A stretch of DNA of 64,000 nucleotides from Paramyrothecium sp. XJ0827 (Eukaryota > Ascomycota > Sordariomycetes > Hypocreales > Stachybotryaceae). Each line of letters starts with the position of its first letter. Position 1 is the stretch's first letter. Below the pieces are notes generated by a model. That model was not told where the DNA came from, did no database searches, and was given only the letters and a program-made list of their open reading frames with translations. The position numbers and the translations under genes are program-made. Below, piece after piece: positions 57,790-64,000 of this stretch. The stretch lies in contig JAJFPB010000002.1 in the NCBI GenBank assembly GCA_020881915.1, positions 1,426,001-1,490,000 on the forward strand, given 5' to 3'.

Positions 57790-59000
57790 GTTAGACCAGC
57801 CTGCCTAGCCATATCAAGCATTAAAAAGCACGACGAGATGTGTGCTCTAATGTAAGGTGTGCGCACTCCAGTCAATCCACTTGAGCCATTAGGTTCTAAG
57901 TCGAGTATCTCGGCTGATATATCTAGAGGAGGTTGTTTTTCGAGCTATGGTTTGTGAAATCGATAAAGGTATTCTAAAACATATTGAAGGTCCAAGAGCC
58001 AGTTTATATACGTTTTGCTCACTTGGTCGATAAGGGCTACTTTGACAGACATTCCTCATTTGATTGTGGCCCTGACAAGAGGCATCGCCGCCTTCCGATA
58101 CTAATTCAACGGTAATCAGTGGTGCTACAATTTGATGCCACAGCCATTTAGGGTCTAAAATCGAGATATACATATATATATATCAGACATGCGCCGGGCC
58201 CAACATTTCCCAGCACTGGACGAACCGCCTCTCAAGATTTTCGAAGCTCGAGGCAGCAAGTAGCCGATCCTCAATCCACAGAAGTCATGGTCATTGTAGC
58301 AGCATAATCCTCCGGCTCTTGACTGGTATCGTATCAAAGAGCATTCGGCCAGCTCACAGGGTTTGTGGGCTTGTAGAGTCGAAGATGTCTTGCACCGTCT
58401 TGCGTCGCTTGACCAGTTCTGTCGTAGGATCAGATCACCCAGCTTGAAGCGAAACCCACCAGCGCACAAGCTTCCCCAACACAACGTTTTTTTGGATTAT
58501 CCCGCTGGTTCGAGCGTCTCTTTACTGCATGGCTTGAGAAATGGGATAGTCCCATTCGTTAAGTTAGGTGCCTAAGGTTGTCGTTGAGGACGCTGCCTTC
58601 CAGTCACCGATACCAAATAAAGTACGAACCTGCAGATATTCACGCCCCTCGCCTCCATTACGCTTAAAGTTCGTCTCTTGCATAATCTTGTTTGTTTTGT
58701 TTTGCCTTACGTTGCGGTCGGCTATGCCACCCCAGCGGACAGAGCCCTGGCCTTCTCTCTGGCCACGAGGTAAGCGTTCTGAAGAACTTCTCCCGCTTCT
58801 GGTGGAAACCAATTACCCGTCCTTATATCCTTCCTATAGAAGCACGGTACCACGCCTTTCTTTTGGAATAATATCTTCAAAAACAGTGGATGTTTCTTCA
58901 TAGAAATCATCACCATTAGCGCAGCATCAGCGACGAAGTCGAGATCAAAAAAAAAAAAAAAAAACCGCGAGGAGAACCTTCCTCGCTTGGAAATCCGACC
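57790..59000. other. Intergenic region
   Basis: Contains a (TA)n-like run at 58149-58172 and 18 consecutive A at 58947-58964, 36 nt before the RBR gene ATG. No Dcc1-like C-terminal sequence could be read here in any frame. Confidence 0.5.
58947..58964. repeat. Run of 18 A in the RBR gene leader
   Basis: An uninterrupted A18 lies 36 nt upstream of the ATG at 59001. It would be in the 5' leader or core promoter. Confidence 0.85.
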
Positions 59001-61083
59001 ATGTCAAATCCTCCTGACCGAGGCAAGGAAGTTATTTCGCAGAGACTGTCTCCCAAGATATGGTCAAGGAAACGGGCTTCTGACGGTTCGATGGCCACCG
59101 CAAATGACTCTCCCGCAAACGCCCAAGCCGAGTGCATCAAAGCCGTCAAAGGTTTGTTCCCTGACATCTCTCCAGAATACTTGAATCATGTCTCTGAAGA
59201 TTACCACAATAATGTTGCCGACGTGATTCTTCACGTTACTAATCTTCTAGAGAATGCTGGTGGCTACCCAAGGTGCGGTCAGCCACAAGTATTGAGTCCC
59301 AAAGATGATGAACGAGTCGTAAAAAAGCAAGTGGAAGGCGAAGGCTTGGCCCAAACGCGGCAGAAAGGGGCTCCTAAACAGTTCTTTCGGGCCATACGAA
59401 CGTAGCTTTACTCCGATATGGTCTGTCAGTTACTCCTTTTTACTAACATCAGGCAGGCACTATTTACTTGCGGTTGATTTTCCTTTCGTTCCTCTAAACA
59501 AGGTCGGTACACTGCTGGCCGAGCACGGAACCCAGCTCTTTCCCGCCTACGTCACCCTTGCCGAGATCGAGCACAAATCGGATCATGGCCGAAAGCCGTG
59601 GGTACCGCTACAGACGGCCAGGAGATACGGCGGCAATCGAATGTCTCCAGAACAGATGAAGACAAGGATAAATTCCTGTGAACATCCAGAGGAGAGGGAG
59701 CTATTACAGGAATTGGATGCCGCTAGGCTGCATTGCAAGGCCATGAAACCGATTTGGGACGATGATATCGCCAAAAAGAAAGCATCGCAACGAACTGGAA
59801 ACCGCAACCAGACAGCAGAGTGCCAATGCTGCTTCAGGGATATAATGGTTGATAATCTGGTATACTGCAGCGGAGAAGCATGCCACGTAAGTTGTGGTTA
59901 CGTGGAAACGTCGGAAACCCCATAAAGATGCTAACCCACAATTAGTACTGTTGTGTCGATTGCTTTCGTACCTACGCCGCAGCTCTTGTAGGTCAGTCAC
60001 AATACGAGATAAGGTGCCTGGCCGTAGATAAGTGCCATGCGCCTTACTCAGTAAGAAGTCGTATGGAGTTGCTCGACTCTGCTGTATTGAAAGCACTTGA
60101 CCGCATCGAACAGGAGTCTGTCCTACGGGCGACGCAATTAGATGGTCTCGCCGACTGTCCCTTTTGCCCCTACGCAGAGCTATATCCACCGATAGTAGAT
60201 GAAGGAGATTTCAAGTGCCAGCACCCGGATTGTCGGATAGTGAGCTGTCGTCTATGCCGGAAACGAGCACACGCTCCGCGTTCCTGCCAAGAGGCGGCCA
60301 ATATCGACCACACAGCAAGACTTCGCATTGAAGAAGCCAAGTCCGAAGCCATCATAAGGCACTGCAACCAATGTACGTTGACCCCCTTCTACTCTGTTCG
60401 AAATCATCGATGCTGAATCATTTCTGCCAGGTACTGCACCGTTCATCAAATTAAGCGGTTGCAACAAGATGATATGCCCCAGACAAGGATGTCATAACGT
60501 CCAATGTTACGTTTGCTCCAAGTCCTGCTCGTACAGCCATTTTGATCCCTCTTTCAGGGATCCCCGTAGCGGGCAAGCTACATGTCCGTTGTTCGATGCA
60601 GACAACGAGGGTCGTCATGCCGCGGAGATTGAACAGGCAGAGCAAGCCATGAGACGGGCAATAGCCGCGGAGATTGAACAAGCAGAGCAAGCTACGAGAC
60701 GGGCAATAGCCGCTGAGAATGCACATCTTGACCAAGGTCTACTTGGGCTTCAGCCATCGACGAATGCAGCACAAGATCATCAAGCCTGGCGCGAGCTGGT
60801 TATGCAGGGCTTGAGACGAATGAGAGAGCGCACTGCGAGAGTGGAGGAGCCGGTTCCGAAAGACAATCCCTTGGCTGATCATTGGACCAACGCTATGGAT
60901 AGGATCGACGGCGTCGTGGATCGATTGGTCGACAGAATCCGGATTCGGCGCCGCCATCTCCGGGATGTTCCTAGATACTTGAACATGGCTACAGCTCTTA
61001 ACCCAATTGTTGAAGAGAATCGACACGATCAGGAGGCATTCCTGAACGCTGACCATGTTGAATATCCCAACGTTGAAGAGTAG
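59001..61083 (+). CDS. RBR E3 ubiquitin ligase, RNF216/TRIAD3-like
   Basis: RING1-IBR-RING2 ligase that passes ubiquitin through a cysteine thioester. Best model: exons 59001-59272, 59328-59401, 59453-59886, 59946-60372 and 60431-61083 (about 619 aa). The DFPFVPLNKV element before the RINGs marks the RNF216 type. RING1 starts near residue 238 (CQCCFRDIMVDNLVYCSGEACH), the IBR near 331 (CPFCPYAELYPP), RING2 near 398 (HCNQC). The likely catalytic Cys is that of LSGCNKMIC. After RING2 there is a 15-residue tandem repeat (AAEIEQAEQA..RRAI) in a charged helix. The start and first introns are weak: the boundary at 59402-59456 can be spliced two ways, and the first intron uses a poor donor (gtgcgg). 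Domain call is firm, N-terminal structure is not. Confidence 0.85.
60619..60708 (+). repeat. 45-bp coding tandem repeat
   Basis: Two copies (60619-60663, 60664-60708) that differ at only a few bases, encoding a 15-residue Ala/Glu/Gln/Arg helix unit, followed by a partial third. High DNA identity suggests recent duplication. Confidence 0.85.
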
Positions 61084-61342
61084 CGAGCGCCCTTCCGGCA
61101 CGCTATCCAACGGATATGCCAGCTACACAAAGCACGACAACCACCTGTTAATTATAGTAAGTTTTTCCAACGTGGTTCACGAGATGTAAAGGGTGTTGAC
61201 GTCTTAAAGTGGTCACGTGCTTTCGTGTTGATCCGCGTGCCTGAGCCGAGACTGATCTAGTGCCAATGACGGAATACACCTGCAGCAGTGAAGCGGCTCC
61301 TAAACCTTACAACAATGTGATACCCGGTGATCGCCAAAGATC

Positions 61343-64000
61343 ATGCCACCTCATGTACCGCACAAGCGATTGCGTCAAGCATCGCCGCCAGAGAAGTCGA
61401 GATCTATACAGCATACGAACGGTGCCTCCCCCGTTCCTAGCGCTGCACGTCGCAAAGCTACTCTTTACGATGACCTCGATGCTTCCTCGACCCCGTTGGC
61501 CTCCGAACCGAACAACTCAATACTTCAAGACCTCACTGGTGGCGATAGCTCCAGCTCCTTGACTTCACTATCCGATGAGGAGTTTGAAGATGTGCCTCTT
61601 ACAAAACGACAGAAGCTCGAAGACTCGAGTGATGACGACGACGTCGAGTTCGAAGATGTAGTCGCGCCAGCTGCGCCAGCTCCAGATGCGCCAGTCACGT
61701 CTGGAGATCTTGAGCTCACTCTTAATCGTGATACGCGGATTTCTTTAACAAATCAGTTTGCAGATAAGCGGGGACCTACCAAGCGAGAACGGATGGTGCG
61801 GAACGCGACTCATTGTGTTCATGTCATGTGTTTATTGTGGCATAATGCAGTACGAAATTCCTGGCTATGCGACGAAGAAGCACAAGCCATCATGATTTCG
61901 CACCTTCCGCCGAAATTATGGGACGAGGTAGAGAGATGGCGACAAAACAGCGGGCTAATTAAACTACCACCGCGAGGACCCTCCGCGAATGGAAAGGGAA
62001 AATCAAAAGCCAAGACGAAGAAACCAGTTGAACGATCAGCTCGCGATTGGGGCAACACTGCAGGTAAACTGGAGGAAGGCATGGTTGACATGAGCCACGG
62101 TGACCCTCTGTTCCGGCTGATGCAATGCCTTGTACCATGGTGGAAGCAAAGGTTTCGCATCCAAGCGCCAGGTTTGAGAAAATGGGGCTACATGGCTCTT
62201 GATCGCCTAGACCGTCTAACAAAAGCTCATAAGGCAGAGGCGTATGACCCAGAGCGTTTTGGTGAACGCATAGCTACCTTAGCTGACTTTCGCCGATCCG
62301 CCCAAGAATGCCAAGGAAGCCGTGACCTTGGAGCTCAGCTTTTCACTTGTTTACTCCGTGGTCTGGGCATCGAAGCTCGATTAGTAGCCAATCTGCAGTC
62401 CCTCGGATTTGGCTGGAACAAACTGGAAGAAGCCGAGCCTGAAAAATCCACGGACGAAGTCAAGTCAGAGGAAAATAATGTTAAGCCAGTACCAAAAGCG
62501 CAAAAGAAGAACGGAGACAAAGCGTCCAAGAAGACAACACAGTCAAAAGCAAAGGGCCAAGATGCGAAATCGTCACGCCCGAGTCGAGCGAGCAAGACTT
62601 CTAAGGCTTCCATTGATATTGACTCCGATCAACTGGATCTTGAATATCAAGACACCGACGACGAATCTGTGGTCGAGTTGCAAGTTACCCCTAGGAAGGC
62701 ACAAACCTCTACCAAGCAGTGGGACCAAGATCTTGATTATCCTCATTATTGGACAGAAGTTTTGTCCCCTGTCACGCGCAAATATTTACCTGTGGATCCC
62801 CTCGTCAAGAAAATGGTTGGGACGAATAGAGACTTGATAGAGTCATTGGAGCCACGTGGAGGCAAGGCCGAGAAGGCCCGTCAAATCATGGCCTACGTTG
62901 TTGGCTACTCCACGGACGGTACTGCCAAAGACGTGACGGTGAGATATCTGAAGAAGCAGATGTTTCCTGGTCGTACCAAAGGCTCGCGGATGCCACCTGA
63001 GAAAGTCCCAATATACAATCGCCATGGGAAGATTAAGCGATATGAACAGTATGACTGGTTCAAGTCTGCCATGTCTGGATATAGACGTGGCGACCGAAAA
63101 CACCCCCTGACAGAGGATGATGAAGCTGAGGATGGCACCGACCTCAAACCAGCTAGGCTGGAGAAGAAAGTTGTCAAGGAAGGCGAGGAGACATTGCAGT
63201 ACTACAAACAATCCAAGGAGTTCGCCCTTGAACGTCATCTTAAGCGAGAAGAGGCTCTTCGGCCCGGTGCCGTTTCAGTGAAAGTCTTCAAAAACAAGGT
63301 CAAGGGTGGGAAAATTGAAGAGGAGCCGGTGTACGCACGTAAAGATATTTTGAACGTGAAAAGCGCAGAAACCTGGCACAAGCAAGGAAGAGCACCTTTA
63401 CCAGGCCAGCAGCCTCTGAAGAAGGTACCTTATCGCGCGGCGACGTTGAATCGAAGGCGAGAGATTTTGGAGGCAGAGGCAGCAACGGGAGAAAAAGTCC
63501 TCCAGGGCCTCTACAGCTTTGAGCAGACAGATTGGATCATACCGCCACCCATTAAAGACGGCATTATTCCGAAGAATGAATACGGGTAAGTTCAATAACC
63601 CCCCCCACTGGACGAGCATATCGATATTGACAGCGTCCAGGAACATTGATCTGTTTGTGGAACACATGTGTCCAAGAGGTGCTGTTCATGTCCCTTTTCG
63701 AGGCGCCATTCGTGTCTGCAAGCGGTTACAGATCGATTATGCCGAGGCAGTAGTGGACTTTGAATTCGGCCACCGCATGGCAGTTCCTGTCATTCAGGGT
63801 GTAGTTATTGCAGAAGAATATCATGATCAGGTCATGGAAGAACTAGCTAAAGACGAAGCCGAGAAGAAACGGAAAGACGACGAAAAACGGCGCAAAACAG
63901 TCCTTGGTCAATGGCGAAAATTCCTTATGGGGATGCGGATTGTTGAACGAATTCGGCAGGAATATGGTCACATAGACGAAAGCGTTTCCGTATTTGGACA
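61343..64000 (+). CDS. RAD4: Rad4/XPC nucleotide-excision-repair damage sensor (partial)
   Basis: Rad4 recognises helix-distorting DNA lesions with Rad23 and starts nucleotide excision repair. Exons seen are 61343-63585 and 63641 to the window edge (55-nt intron, gtaagt and gtccag); the join gives [25 protein letters not shown]. The acidic, disordered N-terminus covers about 130 residues. The transglutaminase-like domain follows (LGAQLFTCLLRGLGIEARLVANL near residue 330, then HYWTEVLSPVTRKYLPVDPL near 466), split by a Lys/Ser-rich insertion. BHD1 (from about 505), BHD2 (from about 560) and BHD3 (from about 750, AIRVCKRLQIDYAEAVVDFEF) are in order. The 3' end lies outside the window. Confidence 0.96.

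Noticed and set aside
1..64000. Mobile elements, CRISPR arrays, 5S rRNA
   Set aside because: No transposase or reverse-transcriptase frame, no long terminal or inverted repeats, no regularly spaced repeats and no recognisable dispersed 5S gene were found by reading both strands.

Overview
This is nuclear DNA of a filamentous ascomycete, almost certainly a Sordariomycete. Genes are compact and carry short GT-AG introns (mostly 48-120 nt) with CTAAC/CTGAC-like branch sites, and families typical of Pezizomycotina are present: an RTA1 membrane protein, a Zn2Cys6 regulator with a Fungal_trans_2-type body, an Egh16-like secreted protein, an APSES/KilA-N Bqt4 protein and a RhoGEF-containing Bud3. 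The species cannot be named from the sequence. I place 19 protein genes (two cut by the window edges) and one tRNA gene. Exon coordinates were derived by hand from reading frames, splice sites and family conservation.

Layout. 1-8.5 kb: a partial basic/coiled-coil protein of unknown function (minus), a gene-poor 4.8 kb stretch, the kinetochore protein Nuf2 (plus), and a conserved-looking unknown, possibly RecA-like (minus). 8.9-13.0 kb: AP-3 beta adaptin (plus), starting from a short shared promoter with the unknown, then an RTA1 membrane protein (minus). 15-19 kb: mitochondrial 3-hydroxyisobutyrate dehydrogenase and the nuclear-envelope telomere anchor Bqt4 (both minus). 21-24 kb: Rho GDP-dissociation inhibitor (plus) and a PP2A-like Ppg1 phosphatase (minus). 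25.9-29.7 kb: a CCHC zinc-knuckle, proline-rich protein (plus) and an Egh16-like secreted protein (minus). 32.4-41.2 kb, the most accessory part: a Zn2Cys6 transcription factor (minus), a divergent MFS transporter (plus), an intron-containing tRNA-Thr(AGT), and an NCS1 nucleobase/allantoin-type permease (minus) with five GATAAG motifs upstream. 45-52 kb: importin Kap114 (plus), a PI31-type proteasome regulator (minus), and Rev7 (plus). 52-64 kb: Bud3-type RhoGEF (minus), a very short Dcc1 (plus), an RNF216-like RBR ubiquitin ligase (plus) and Rad4/XPC (plus, cut by the window end).

How they fit together. Most genes are housekeeping: chromosome segregation and telomere anchoring (Nuf2, Bqt4, Dcc1), repair (Rev7, Rad4), trafficking (AP-3, Kap114), Rho signalling and septation (RhoGDI, Bud3), and ubiquitin/proteasome (RBR ligase, PI31). 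No biosynthetic cluster, transposon, CRISPR array or clear novel multi-gene system was found. The best candidates for follow-up are the GATA-site cluster at the permease, the regulator/MFS/permease group, the unknown protein at 7.8-8.5 kb, the compact Dcc1, and recurrent short AGGTACC palindrome-rich tracts in the long intergenic regions.
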